This document shows, piece by piece, positions 16,323 to 24,689 of a DNA stretch of 36,390 bases (positions are counted from its first letter, which is position 1; each line of letters starts with the position of its first letter). The stretch spans positions 1-36,390 of the forward strand of contig CAZVLQ010000020.1 in assembly GCA_964628185.1 (NCBI GenBank), given 5' to 3'. Position numbers and translations under genes: made by a program. The DNA comes from CAZVLQ01 sp964628185 (lineage in GTDB: Bacteria > Pseudomonadota > Zetaproteobacteria > Mariprofundales > Mariprofundaceae). Under the pieces are notes generated by a model. It saw only the letters and a list, made by a program, of their open reading frames with translations. It was not told where the DNA came from and did no database searches.

Positions 16323-16982
16323 ATGACGGATACGAAAAAAACACGAATTCTCACCGATGGCCTCTGGCACAACAACACGATTTTTGTCCAGTTGCTGGGC
16401 ATGTGTCCACTGCTGGGCGTGACCACGAGCGCCATCAACGGTTTCTGGATGGGCGCGGCCACGGTGCTGGTGCTGCTGGGTTCCAATACGGTCGTGTCGC
16501 TGATCCGCGGATTTGTGCCGAGGAACGTGCGCATTCCGGCCTATATTACGATCATCGCCGCCTTTGTAACCGTGGTGGGCATGGCGATGGATGCATGGAT
16601 GCATGAGATGTACCTGATTCTGGGGTTGTTCATTCCCCTGATTGTCGTCAATTGCGCCATTCTGGGACGCGCCGAGGCCTTTGCCAGTAAAAACAGCGTA
16701 CTTGATGCCGCCATGGACGCCCTGGGCGTGGGGCTGGGCTTCACTTTCGCCCTGATGCTGCTGGGCGGCGTGCGCGAGATTCTGGGTCACGGCGCCCTGT
16801 TCGGCGTCCCGCTCTTTGGCCCGGATTACCCCGATTTTCTGATGTTTGTTTTGCCGCCGGGCGCCTTTATCGCCCTGGGATTGATTCTGGCGGGTATTAA
16901 TATCCTGAACCGGCGTTTGGGGAGCACAGCACGCACTGAAGCCGCCGGCCGTCCGGCGGCGCAGGCGCTTCAGGAAACATAA
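16323..16982 (+). CDS. rnfE: Rnf complex subunit E (membrane)
   Basis: RnfE is the membrane partner and paralog of RnfA. The 219-residue protein has about six hydrophobic segments, with LWHNNTIFVQLLGMCPLLGV at the start and PLIVVNCAILGRAEAFASKN in the middle; both contain the conserved Cys. ATG 16323 is chosen with GGAGAG upstream; GTG 16320 is one codon earlier. It is the last rnf gene. The endonuclease III gene (nth) that often follows rnfE in gammaproteobacteria is absent. Confidence 0.95.
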   Translation: MTDTKKTRILTDGLWHNNTIFVQLLGMCPLLGVTTSAINGFWMGAATVLVLLGSNTVVSLIRGFVPRNVRIPAYITIIAAFVTVVGMAMDAWMHEMYLILGLFIPLIVVNCAILGRAEAFASKNSVLDAAMDALGVGLGFTFALMLLGGVREILGHGALFGVPLFGPDYPDFLMFVLPPGAFIALGLILAGINILNRRLGSTARTEAAGRPAAQALQET

Positions 16983-17020
16983 CACGGCGATTTATAAATA
17001 GTCCGGGACAGGAGGGTGCA

Positions 17021-17365
17021 ATGCCATATCTGAGCATACAGACCAATGTAGAAATCAGCGAACCCGATCGCTCGGCGCTGCTGAAGGCAGCATCCCGCCA
17101 CGTGGCGGATATGCTGGGCAAGCCGGAGTCCTATGTCATGGTGCATCTCGATGCCGGCCGGCCCATGTGCTTTGCCGGCAGCGACAAGCCCCTGGCTTAC
17201 CTGCAATTGAAAAGTCTGGGCTTGCCGGAGGCGCAAACCGGCGCAATGTCACAGACCCTGTGTACAATGATGCAGACCGAGCTCGGCATCGGGCCGGAGC
17301 GCGTCTATATCGAATTTTCCGGGCCTGCGCGTCATATGTGGGGCTGGAACGGCGGCACATTCTGA
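17021..17365 (+). CDS. MIF-family tautomerase
   Basis: This 114-residue protein belongs to the tautomerase superfamily of macrophage migration inhibitory factor. It starts Met-Pro, and Pro2 becomes the catalytic N-terminal base after Met removal. It continues with YLSIQTNV, and ends in WGWNGGTF, which matches the C-terminal pattern of MIF and phenylpyruvate tautomerases. GGAGGG lies 6 bases before the ATG. It follows rnfE after 38 bases and ends before a terminator, so it may be the last gene of the rnf transcript. The substrate is unknown. Confidence 0.85.
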   Translation: MPYLSIQTNVEISEPDRSALLKAASRHVADMLGKPESYVMVHLDAGRPMCFAGSDKPLAYLQLKSLGLPEAQTGAMSQTLCTMMQTELGIGPERVYIEFSGPARHMWGWNGGTF

Positions 17366-17381
17366 ATTCGGGTTAATAAAA

Positions 17382-17412
17382 AAAGGCCGGAGGAGGAGGT
17401 CTCCGGCCTTTC
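17382..17412. terminator. Bidirectional intrinsic terminator
   Basis: AAAGGCCGGAG (17382-17392) pairs with CTCCGGCCTTT (17401-17411). On the reverse strand the stem is followed by a run of eight T (17384-17377), ideal for ending the repeat-protein gene. On the forward strand a weaker tail CTTTCTTTC-like follows and can end the rnf-tautomerase transcript. Confidence 0.88.
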
Positions 17413-17479
17413 TTTCAGTGGGCATTATTGATATCAGCGGGCCCACTATTGAGAGTGAATCAAGAGTGAATCAGCGAAT

Positions 17480-17854
17480 TCAGTCCAGCGCCTTCACAGC
17501 GGTTATGGTGCTCTGCAAGGAAGCAAAGGTACGTCCGGAGTCCCCGCGCAGGGTGCTGTTGACCAGATACTGGACCGGATCAACCTCCTGCCGGACGACA
17601 CGGGTGATAGCCGGCTGCCTGTTTAAGTCTCGCTCGAAACTTTTGACCAACTGGTTGTAACTGCCCCGCAGGATGCTGTTGACCAGATACTGGACCGGGT
17701 CGACATCCTGCCGGACGGTGTAGCCTGCAACCGGCTCCCGGTTCAGATCACGCTCGAAGCCGGCGCTGATTCCGGTCGCAGTTCCCCCCGCATGGGAGAG
17801 GCCGGGAATGACAAGACCCGCAGCGACGATGAGAGCAAATGCAATGTTCTTCAT
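17480..17854 (-). CDS. Small secreted protein with two tandem 40-residue repeats
   Basis: I do not recognise the family. The 124-residue product has a classical signal peptide (MKNIAFALIVAAGL...SHA) with likely cleavage before GG at about residue 21. Two 40-residue units then follow, each starting FERDLNR and containing VDPVQYLVNS and LRG; 24 of the first 32 positions are identical. The DNA of the units shares a 24-base identical tract exactly 120 bases apart, indicating a fairly recent duplication. ATG 17854 has AGGAGG 8 bases upstream. A sigma-54-type promoter lies in front, and the divergent neighbour is a sigma-54 activator. Mature protein is probably periplasmic or exported. Confidence 0.8.
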   Translation of the reverse strand: MKNIAFALIVAAGLVIPGLSHAGGTATGISAGFERDLNREPVAGYTVRQDVDPVQYLVNSILRGSYNQLVKSFERDLNRQPAITRVVRQEVDPVQYLVNSTLRGDSGRTFASLQSTITAVKALD

Positions 17855-17908
17855 ATTTAACACCTCCTGTGGCGAATGCTTTTTGCATCCGCAGACAGCA
17901 AATCATTA

Positions 17909-17925
17909 AGCCAGAAGCGTGCCAA
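17909..17925 (-). promoter_or_regulatory. Sigma-54 (-24/-12) promoter of the repeat protein
   Basis: On the reverse strand the sequence TTGGCACGCTTCTGGCT matches the sigma-54 consensus (TTGGCACG, N4, TTGCW) at every defined position except one (TTGC to TGGC). The essential GG and GC doublets are exactly 10 bases apart. The predicted transcription start is about 45 bases before the ATG of the repeat-protein gene. An enhancer-binding protein is encoded divergently 140 bases away. Confidence 0.8.
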
Positions 17926-17998
17926 CTTGCTATGATTGAATAACTTGTTGTTATTAAAGGGAAAATAAAAAAGTCTGGATGGGGTGCTTTTAAAGCTT

Positions 17999-18011
17999 GT
18001 TCACAGTGAAC
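17999..18011. promoter_or_regulatory. Palindrome, candidate upstream activator site
   Basis: GTTCACAGTGAAC is a perfect 6+1+6 palindrome located about 75-85 bases upstream of the sigma-54 promoter, a usual distance for an enhancer-binding protein site. Related half-sites ACGTTCA recur at 18010-18016 and 18021-18027, and GTTAAC follows at 18032. The cluster lies just before the activator gene, so autoregulation is also possible. Confidence 0.6.
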
Positions 18012-18065
18012 GTTCATAGTAACGTTCACATGTTAACATTTAACGAGTAAAGGAGAGTCAAGTCC

Positions 18066-19463
18066 ATGAGTACCATCGCTTTACCCGATCTGGCATACGT
18101 TATCGATAATCTTGACGAGGGTATTCTGTTTCTGGACAAGGACCGTCAGGTTGTGGCGATCAACAGGACCGCAATGGATATACTTGGTCAAACCCGGCTG
18201 GAGCAGGGCGGTGACATTATTGGAACCTTGTGCCCGAGTCTTTTTCCCGGCACAACCTGCGCGCACGAGTGTGAACAAAGCGGAAAATGTTCGCTCATTC
18301 AACAGAAGATACAGGGGAGGGAAAAAACAGAGCATCCCACCTTCAGGCAGCCTGACGGGACCATGGTCTCCCTGAGCTTGCGGGCACTGGCGCTGTCACC
18401 AAGCGAGCCTCTGGCCCGGTGTGCGATTCTGTTGAAAAACCGCTCTCACGAGCAGCGACTGGAGGATGAGATCAGTGAACGTTTTCGTCTGGGCAGTCTG
18501 ATCGGCCACAGCGTACCCATGCGGAATCTGTTTCAGGATATACTCAAGGCGGCGGCAAGTGAAGCCACGGTCCTGATTGAGGGGGAAAGTGGTACCGGCA
18601 AGGAACTCGTGGCCAGAGCCCTGCATGAAAACTCCCGTCGCGCAGCCAGCCCGTATGTTCGCGTACATTGTTCCGCCCTGGCCGAGAATCTCCTGGAATC
18701 AGAGTTGTTTGGTCACGCCCGCGGGGCCTTTACAGGCGCCGTCAGCGCCCGCCCCGGACGCTTCGAAGCGGCGGATGGGGGCACGTTGCTGCTGGATGAG
18801 ATCGGTGAAATTTCACCGGGCATCCAGGTAAAATTATTGCGCGTGCTGCAGGAACGGGAGGTGGAACGACTGGGTGAAAATCAGCCACGCAAGGTGGATG
18901 TGCGTATCATTGCCGCCACCAACCGGGATCTTACCGCCATGGTGCAGGATGGAACATTCCGCAAGGATCTTTATTACAGGCTTCGGGTGCTCCCCGTACA
19001 GGTGCCGGCCTTGCGTGAGCGCCAGGGAGATATCCCGCTGCTGGCGGATCATTTGCTGGCGGAAATGGCCGGTCGCTACAAGCGGGAAAAAATCGATATC
19101 TCGGAGGACGCCGTGTGCACCCTCGAAGGGTACGACTGGCCGGGAAATGTCCGGGAACTGGTAAATACCCTGGAATATGCCCTGGTGCATGCTGATGGCG
19201 CCGTTATTCTTCCCCGCCACTTTCCCCCTGAAATCAAGGCTGTGCCGTCATGGCAATCGCCGCCACCCGCCCCGACAATTCCGGATGCGCCCATGCCTGC
19301 GCGGTTGACGCGTTACTATCGCGCCCCGGGCGCGGATGAAGAAAGAATCCTGATTCTCCGGACGCTGGACGAGGCGCAGGGCAATAAGGCCGAGGCCGCC
19401 AGAAGGCTGGGTATGTCACGCACGACATTGTGGAAGCGGTTAAGGACTTACGGACTGGTCTGA
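18066..19463 (+). CDS. Sigma-54-dependent enhancer-binding protein with Cys-rich PAS-like sensor
   Basis: This 465-residue regulator has three parts. An N-terminal PAS-like domain (about 5-130) contains a four-cysteine cluster: Cys56, Cys65, Cys69 and Cys75. The AAA+ domain has Walker A GESGTGKE at 173-180, the sigma-54 contact loop GAFTGA at 220-225 and Walker B GGTLLLDEIGE. A C-terminal Fis-type helix-turn-helix (NKAEAARRLGMSRTTLWKRL) ends the protein. There is no receiver domain, so it probably senses a ligand, redox state or metal directly rather than a kinase. AGGAG precedes the ATG. The only nearby sigma-54 promoter is that of the divergent repeat protein. Confidence 0.9.
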   Translation: MSTIALPDLAYVIDNLDEGILFLDKDRQVVAINRTAMDILGQTRLEQGGDIIGTLCPSLFPGTTCAHECEQSGKCSLIQQKIQGREKTEHPTFRQPDGTMVSLSLRALALSPSEPLARCAILLKNRSHEQRLEDEISERFRLGSLIGHSVPMRNLFQDILKAAASEATVLIEGESGTGKELVARALHENSRRAASPYVRVHCSALAENLLESELFGHARGAFTGAVSARPGRFEAADGGTLLLDEIGEISPGIQVKLLRVLQEREVERLGENQPRKVDVRIIAATNRDLTAMVQDGTFRKDLYYRLRVLPVQVPALRERQGDIPLLADHLLAEMAGRYKREKIDISEDAVCTLEGYDWPGNVRELVNTLEYALVHADGAVILPRHFPPEIKAVPSWQSPPPAPTIPDAPMPARLTRYYRAPGADEERILILRTLDEAQGNKAEAARRLGMSRTTLWKRLRTYGLV

Positions 19464-19485
19464 CGCAGGGAAACAGCAGGGCGGA

Positions 19486-19520
19486 CGGGACGGTAACGGG
19501 TAACCCGTCCCGGTTTGTTT
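19486..19520 (+). terminator. Probable terminator after the sigma-54 activator gene
   Basis: CGGGACGG (19486-19493) and CCGTCCCG (19505-19512) form an 8-bp G+C-rich stem with an 11-base loop, followed by GTTTGTTT. It lies 23 bases after the stop codon and separates the regulator from the transporter operon. Confidence 0.7.
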
Positions 19521-19610
19521 CCGCTTGCAGCGACGATGATGCCGGCTGTATTGATTGTTTGCGCATACGGCGTATTTCGGCATGATTGCGCTCCGTAACG
19601 GGAGGCGTGC

Positions 19611-21266
19611 ATGCAGCAGCGTGAGCAATGGGATTCGCAGATCGGTTTTCTTCTGGCCGCGATCGGTTCAGCCGTCGGCCTGGGTAATATATGGCGCTTT
19701 TCCTATTTAACCTATGACAACGGCGGCGGCGCCTTTCTGGTGCCATACCTGATTGCGCTGCTGCTGGTCGGAATTCCGGTGCTGGCACTGGAAATGGGCC
19801 TGGGTCACAAGACGCAATCGGCGACGCCGCAGGCCTTCGGCAGCATTGACCGGCGCTTTGCCTGGATCGGCTGGTGGTCGGTGGTATTCGTCATGTTCGG
19901 CATCGAAGCCTATTACTGTGTCATTATCGCCTGGTGTGCTGATTATTTCGCGTTTTCACCGTTCCTTTCCTGGGGTCAGGATCCCAACGCCTATTTTTTC
20001 AAGTCCTTTCTTTCGCTGGGTGATAAACATCATGCCAGCGCCCTGTCCGCACCGAACGGCAAAATCCTCGTGGCGCTGGCGCTGGTGTGGATTCTGAACT
20101 GGTGGATTGTGCGGCGCGGCATTTCGCGCGGGATTGAACTCGCCAACAAGATCATGATTCCGATGCTTGTGACCATTATTCTCGTCCTGGTCGTCTGGTC
20201 GCTGATGCTGCCGGGCGGCGTGGAAGGCATAAAATGGTATCTGAAACCGGACTGGGGCAAGCTGGCCAGTCCCAAGGTATGGGTGGACGCGTTCACCCAG
20301 GTCTTTTTCTCGCTTTCCGTCGGTTTCGGTATCATGGCGGCCTTTGCATCCTATCTGCCGCGCAAGGTTAATATCATCAAAAGCGCCATCATCACGGGGA
20401 TTGCCGATACCGGCGTGGCCTTCGTGGCCGGCTTTGCCGTATTCGCCACGCTGGGATTCATGGCGGCGCAGACCGGCAAACCGTTCACGGAAGTTGTAAC
20501 CCAGAGCATCGGCCTGGCCTTCGTGGCCTACCCGAAGGCCATTTCCAGCATGCCGTTTCTGCCCCAACTTTTCGGCTTGCTCTTTTTCGCCGCCCTGTTC
20601 ATGGCCGGTATTTCCTCCTCCATTTCACTGATCGAGGCCTTTACCACGGCGTTGCAGGACAAGCTTAAGGTTGACCGGCGTCGCATCATCCTTCCGCTCT
20701 GCCTTATCGGGTTTGCCTTAAGCGTTCTGTTCACCATGGATAATGGCATGTACTGGCTGGATATCGTGGATCACTTTATCACAAACTACGCCCTGACCGC
20801 CGTGGTGGCGCTGGAGTGCATCGTGGTCGGCTGGTTTTTTGGCGGCGCCAGGTTTCACAAGTATCTCAACGATGTATCCGAGTTCCGCTTTGTGCGGGAG
20901 TATGAGATCATGATGCGCATCCTGCTGAGCCTGGGTCTGAGCCTGGCCTGGGCGGGATTTTTCATGCTGGACGGCGGCGTGAGCGCCTTTGTCGGCCGCA
21001 TGTTCGTGCTGTTCACCCTGTTCGGCGTGTGGCTGGCCAGAGACTGGTTTGACATGGCGACGAAATACGTCATTCCAGCCATTGCCATTGCACTGCTGGA
21101 CCGGGCCATGGTCAGCGATATTTCCAGTCCTTACGGTGCATACCCGTGGAAAAGTATCATTATGCTGGGCGTTGGCGTACTGGCGCTGACCCTTGTCGTG
21201 GCCGTGCTGATTGATCGCGTCCGGGGCAGGGTGGCCGAAGCAGTAACAGATGAAGGGGAAAACTGA
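19611..21266 (+). CDS. Sodium-dependent transporter, SNF/NSS family
   Basis: Members of this family import amino acids or related amines with Na+ (LeuT fold). The 551-residue protein has about twelve membrane segments. The N-terminal signature is clear: IGSAVGLGNIWRFSYLTYDNGGGAF, which contains the unwound helix 1 that binds substrate and Na+. SVGFGIMAAFASY in helix 6 fits the other half of the site. GGGAGG lies 5 bases before the ATG. The substrate cannot be predicted. The ferredoxin gene starts 2 bases after its stop, so the two are co-transcribed with gmk-rpoZ-spoT, an unusual association. Confidence 0.9.
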   Translation: MQQREQWDSQIGFLLAAIGSAVGLGNIWRFSYLTYDNGGGAFLVPYLIALLLVGIPVLALEMGLGHKTQSATPQAFGSIDRRFAWIGWWSVVFVMFGIEAYYCVIIAWCADYFAFSPFLSWGQDPNAYFFKSFLSLGDKHHASALSAPNGKILVALALVWILNWWIVRRGISRGIELANKIMIPMLVTIILVLVVWSLMLPGGVEGIKWYLKPDWGKLASPKVWVDAFTQVFFSLSVGFGIMAAFASYLPRKVNIIKSAIITGIADTGVAFVAGFAVFATLGFMAAQTGKPFTEVVTQSIGLAFVAYPKAISSMPFLPQLFGLLFFAALFMAGISSSISLIEAFTTALQDKLKVDRRRIILPLCLIGFALSVLFTMDNGMYWLDIVDHFITNYALTAVVALECIVVGWFFGGARFHKYLNDVSEFRFVREYEIMMRILLSLGLSLAWAGFFMLDGGVSAFVGRMFVLFTLFGVWLARDWFDMATKYVIPAIAIALLDRAMVSDISSPYGAYPWKSIIMLGVGVLALTLVVAVLIDRVRGRVAEAVTDEGEN

Positions 21267-21268
21267 AG

Positions 21269-21523
21269 ATGGCACTGATGATTACGGATGAATGCATCAA
21301 CTGCGCTGTTTGTGAGCCGGAATGTCCGAATGGCGCGATTTTCGAGGGTGACGAAATCTACGAGATCAATCCGGACATGTGTACTGAATGCGTCGGACAT
21401 TTCGATGAGCCGCAGTGCCGGAAGGTATGTCCGGTCGACTGCATACCGGACGATCCCGATCGGGTGGAATCAAAGCAGGCCCTGGTGGCCAAATACAGGC
21501 AACTCACCGGAGAGGATGGCTAG
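21269..21523 (+). CDS. 2[4Fe-4S] ferredoxin, YfhL/Chromatium type
   Basis: The 84-residue protein has a first cluster motif CINCAVCEPECP (Cys9, 12, 15, 19). The second is interrupted, with Cys38-x2-Cys41-x8-Cys50-x3-Cys54. The 8-residue insertion between the second and third cysteines and the C-terminal helix are the marks of the Allochromatium/YfhL ferredoxins, which have very low potentials. It could serve the Rnf complex encoded 5 kb upstream, though this is inference. It overlaps gmk by 8 bases. Confidence 0.93.
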   Translation: MALMITDECINCAVCEPECPNGAIFEGDEIYEINPDMCTECVGHFDEPQCRKVCPVDCIPDDPDRVESKQALVAKYRQLTGEDG

Positions 21524-22097
21524 CCGGCGTGGCGGCCTGTATACCGTTTCCGGTCCGTCCGGAAGCGGCAAGACAAGTCTGTGCAAGGCCTGGCTGGCGC
21601 GCTGCCCTGATCTTAGGCTGAGCATCTCATCCACGACCCGGCCACCCCGGCCGGGCGAGTCTGATGGCAGGGATTATTTTTTCCTCAGTGAACCCGAGTT
21701 CGACTCCGCCCGCCGCTCCGGCGCCTTTCTTGAATGCGCGCTGGTGCATGGAAACTGGTATGGCACGCGGGCGGCGAATGTGGAAGCCATGCGTGAGGAT
21801 GGTCATGACGTGGTGCTGGAAATAGACTGGCAGGGCGCCGGACAGGTGGCTGAAAAATGTCCGGATGCCTGCCGAATCTTCATTTTGCCGCCGTCTCTCG
21901 CGGTGCTGGAAGATCGCATGCGATTACGCGGCCAGGATACCCCTGCGGTGATCAGGCGCCGTATAGATGCCGCCAGGAAGGAAATGGCGCATGCGGACGA
22001 GGCCGATTTTCGTATCGTGAACAGCCTGTTCGGGAAGGCGCTGCAAGAGCTTTTGTCGATTTATCGCAACCGGAAACATCCGCCTGAAGGATTCTGA
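21516..22097 (+). CDS. gmk: Guanylate kinase
   Basis: Gmk phosphorylates GMP to GDP with ATP. The 193-residue protein has the P-loop GPSGSGKT (13-20), then SSTTRPPRPGESDGRDYFF (GMP-binding region), the segment GNWYGTR, and DWQGAGQV. I chose ATG 21516, preceded by GGAGAGG and overlapping the ferredoxin gene by 8 bases; the open frame runs further upstream only because of the overlap. The gmk-rpoZ-spoT order is the standard proteobacterial arrangement linking guanine nucleotides to the stringent response. Confidence 0.95.
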   Translation: MASRRGGLYTVSGPSGSGKTSLCKAWLARCPDLRLSISSTTRPPRPGESDGRDYFFLSEPEFDSARRSGAFLECALVHGNWYGTRAANVEAMREDGHDVVLEIDWQGAGQVAEKCPDACRIFILPPSLAVLEDRMRLRGQDTPAVIRRRIDAARKEMAHADEADFRIVNSLFGKALQELLSIYRNRKHPPEGF

Positions 22098-22189
22098 CGC
22101 CTGATTCCTTCTTTCCGGGCAATTCCCGATGTTTGCTATTTTTCGTCCTTGCTCCTAACCTTGAAATCTGTCAGGAGGTATGAAAAACG

Positions 22190-22447
22190 ATGGCACGTGT
22201 GACTGTTGAAGATTGTATACGCTTTTATCCCAATCGCTTTGAAATGACGCTGCTGGCCGCCCGTCGTGCACGACAACTGTTGCGTGGCATGCCGGCGGTT
22301 GCCGAGGATGAACCACATAAACCCGTGGTCCAGTCCCTGAAGGAACTGGGTGACGGCCAAATCACCTGGGAACGCGTATATGAACTGGAGGAAGCTGAAC
22401 GGCAGCGCCTGATAGCGACGGCCGGCATGGACGAGGAAGAGGCGTAA
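22190..22447 (+). CDS. rpoZ: RNA polymerase omega subunit
   Basis: Omega assists folding and assembly of the beta-prime subunit and forms part of ppGpp site 1. The 85-residue protein starts MARVTVEDCI, has NRFEMTLLAARRARQL in the conserved helix and an acidic C-terminus. AGGAGG lies about 12 bases before the ATG. Its place between gmk and spoT confirms the assignment. Confidence 0.96.
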   Translation: MARVTVEDCIRFYPNRFEMTLLAARRARQLLRGMPAVAEDEPHKPVVQSLKELGDGQITWERVYELEEAERQRLIATAGMDEEEA

Positions 22448-22536
22448 AAATGGGATCGGCTCCTGGATCGTGCACGAATTACGGAATGAATATGGTGGTG
22501 TGCGATTCAAGACCTGACCGCTTGATTTGAACTGTT

Positions 22537-24678
22537 GTGAGCCGCATCTTTGAGATTACCGACAAGGTCCGGTCTCATGACCCCAGAGCTGATATTGATC
22601 TGATTAACCGCGCTTACGTATACGCGGCGCATGCTCACGCAAACCAGAAACGCAACTCGGGCGAGCCTTATATCATCCATCCTCTGGAGGTCGCCAATAT
22701 CCTGGCCAGTCTCAGGCTTGACGACAAAAGCATTGTTACCGGGCTGCTGCATGATACGGTGGAGGATACCGCGGTTACGCTGGAGGATATCAGCGCGCGC
22801 TTCGGTGAAGAGGTTGCCCGTCTGGTTGATGGGGTAACCAAGATCGGCAAGATCCGTTTCAAATCCAGCGAGCACAAGCAGGCGGAAAATTTCCGCAAGA
22901 TGATTCTGGCCACGGCCAGGGACCTGCGTGTTTTGCTGGTGAAACTCGCCGACCGTCTGCACAACATGCGCACGCTTGGCTTTCTGCCCGAGCGCAAGCG
23001 CCTTTCCATTGCCCAGGAAACCATGCAGCTGTATGCACCGCTGGCGCATCGTCTGGGCATCCAGTGGCTCAGGCAGGAACTTGAGGACATTGCCTTTTCC
23101 TATATCGATCCCGAGGCCTACAAGGATTTGTCCGAACGTATCGCCAGGCACCTGGAGGCATTGAACGAGACGCGTGAGCGGCTGGAGTATGTTTTACAGG
23201 AAGCCGTGAATCGTCAGGGTGTTGCGGCGCGTGTGCACGGGAGAATGAAACACCTGTACAGCCTGTATCAGAAAATACAAAGCAAACACCTGGATTTTGC
23301 CGAGATTTATGATCTGGTGGCTTTCCGTGTGATTGTTGAGGATATACCCACCTGTTACCAGACCATGGGCATTATTCACAGTCTGTACCGGCCGGTTCCG
23401 GGGCGCTTCAAGGATTATATCGCCCTGCCCAAGCCGAATGGCTACCAGTCCCTGCATACATCCATCATCGGTCCCGAGAATTTCCGTATGGAAGTGCAGA
23501 TACGTACCGAATCCATGCACCGTCACGCCGAGGATGGCGTCGCCGCGCACTGGCTGTACAAGGAGAAGGGCGCCGATCCCGGGGAACAGCGCCAGTTCCA
23601 CTGGTTGCGCCAACTGACCGAACTCTTGCAGGAAAGCGATCAGCCCAGTGAATTTCTTGAAAATGTACGTCTCGACCTGTTTGTGCAGGAGGTCTACGTG
23701 TTCAGCCGCGATGGCGATTTGTTTGCCCTGCCCCGTGGAGCGCTGCCGCTGGATTTTGCCTATGCGATTCATACCGATATTGGCAACCATTGCACGGGTG
23801 TGCGCATTAACGGCCAGCAGGCGGATTTCCAGACCCGCCTGCATAACGGGGATCAGGTTGAGGTGCTGACCAATGCGGAGCAGACCCCGAGCCGGCGCTG
23901 GCTGCAGCATGTGCGCACTCCGCGCGCCCGCCAGGCTATCCGGCAGTGGTTCCGGAGGGCGGAGAAGGAAGCCAGTGTCCGGGTGGGGCGGGAAGTGCTT
24001 GCCGAGGTGCTGGGCAAGCATACCAGGGTGGAACAAAAGATGCTGGATACCCTGCAATGCAGTGACCTTGAGCGCTTGCAGGAGAAACTCGGGCGGGGAG
24101 ATATCCCCGTGGAAAGGTTGCTGGAAGCAGCCGAGCGCGAGCATATCAAAGGGCTGCGTCTGCAGGGGACTGAACAGGGCCTGATCCATGCCGCCAAATG
24201 TTGCCATCCCCTGCCCGGGGATACTGTTCTGGGACATTTTCAGCGTGGGCGTGGAATCGTCGTACATCATCAGGATTGCCCGAAGGTGGGCAAGGGCGGG
24301 CAGGAGACCTGGCTGGATGTGCACTGGCATGCTGATACGGGTCAGCTGTACCCCACGTTTCTGGAGATCAATACCCAGAACCGTCGCGGTATGCTGGCCG
24401 CCGTATCCGGGGCTATCGCTAAATCCGGTGCTGAAATAGAGGATCTTCATATTCGACAGCTGGCCGGTGATATGACCACGCTTTCCATCCTGATCAAGGT
24501 GTCCGACCGTACGCATCTGGCCGGTGTGATGCGAACGATACGCGCCCTGGATGGTGTTGTGAGGGTCAAGCGCAGCATGGCGCCGCGCACAACGCAGCGT
24601 ACAGGGCACGGGCTTGGGCGCACCATCAGGGCGATGATGCGCAAGGGCCTCACGCGCCAGTCTTCCGCCGGATCATAA
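22537..24678 (+). CDS. spoT: Bifunctional (p)ppGpp synthetase/hydrolase
   Basis: The enzyme sets the level of the alarmone (p)ppGpp. The N-terminal HD hydrolase domain has HPLEVANIL and the metal site HDTVED starting at His72. The synthetase domain contains GRFKDYIALPKPNGYQSLH; the RFKD at 290-293 is the RxKD form typical of bifunctional enzymes rather than the ExDD of RelA. The TGS domain (VYVFSRDGDLFALPRGA), a helical part and a C-terminal ACT domain complete the 713 residues. The start GTG 22537 matches the family N-terminus. If this is the only long RSH gene, it would have to make and degrade ppGpp. Confidence 0.95.
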   Translation: MSRIFEITDKVRSHDPRADIDLINRAYVYAAHAHANQKRNSGEPYIIHPLEVANILASLRLDDKSIVTGLLHDTVEDTAVTLEDISARFGEEVARLVDGVTKIGKIRFKSSEHKQAENFRKMILATARDLRVLLVKLADRLHNMRTLGFLPERKRLSIAQETMQLYAPLAHRLGIQWLRQELEDIAFSYIDPEAYKDLSERIARHLEALNETRERLEYVLQEAVNRQGVAARVHGRMKHLYSLYQKIQSKHLDFAEIYDLVAFRVIVEDIPTCYQTMGIIHSLYRPVPGRFKDYIALPKPNGYQSLHTSIIGPENFRMEVQIRTESMHRHAEDGVAAHWLYKEKGADPGEQRQFHWLRQLTELLQESDQPSEFLENVRLDLFVQEVYVFSRDGDLFALPRGALPLDFAYAIHTDIGNHCTGVRINGQQADFQTRLHNGDQVEVLTNAEQTPSRRWLQHVRTPRARQAIRQWFRRAEKEASVRVGREVLAEVLGKHTRVEQKMLDTLQCSDLERLQEKLGRGDIPVERLLEAAEREHIKGLRLQGTEQGLIHAAKCCHPLPGDTVLGHFQRGRGIVVHHQDCPKVGKGGQETWLDVHWHADTGQLYPTFLEINTQNRRGMLAAVSGAIAKSGAEIEDLHIRQLAGDMTTLSILIKVSDRTHLAGVMRTIRALDGVVRVKRSMAPRTTQRTGHGLGRTIRAMMRKGLTRQSSAGS

Positions 24679-24689
24679 GGGGGGACAGG

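Noticed and set aside
17450..17472. Tandem GAGTGAATCA copies
   Set aside because: Only two copies of about 11 bases next to the repeat-protein gene end; too little to call a repeat element.
19550..19575. TTGATT...TATTTC as promoter of the SNF transporter
   Set aside because: The -10 matches the consensus at only three of six positions; the evidence is too weak to list as a feature.
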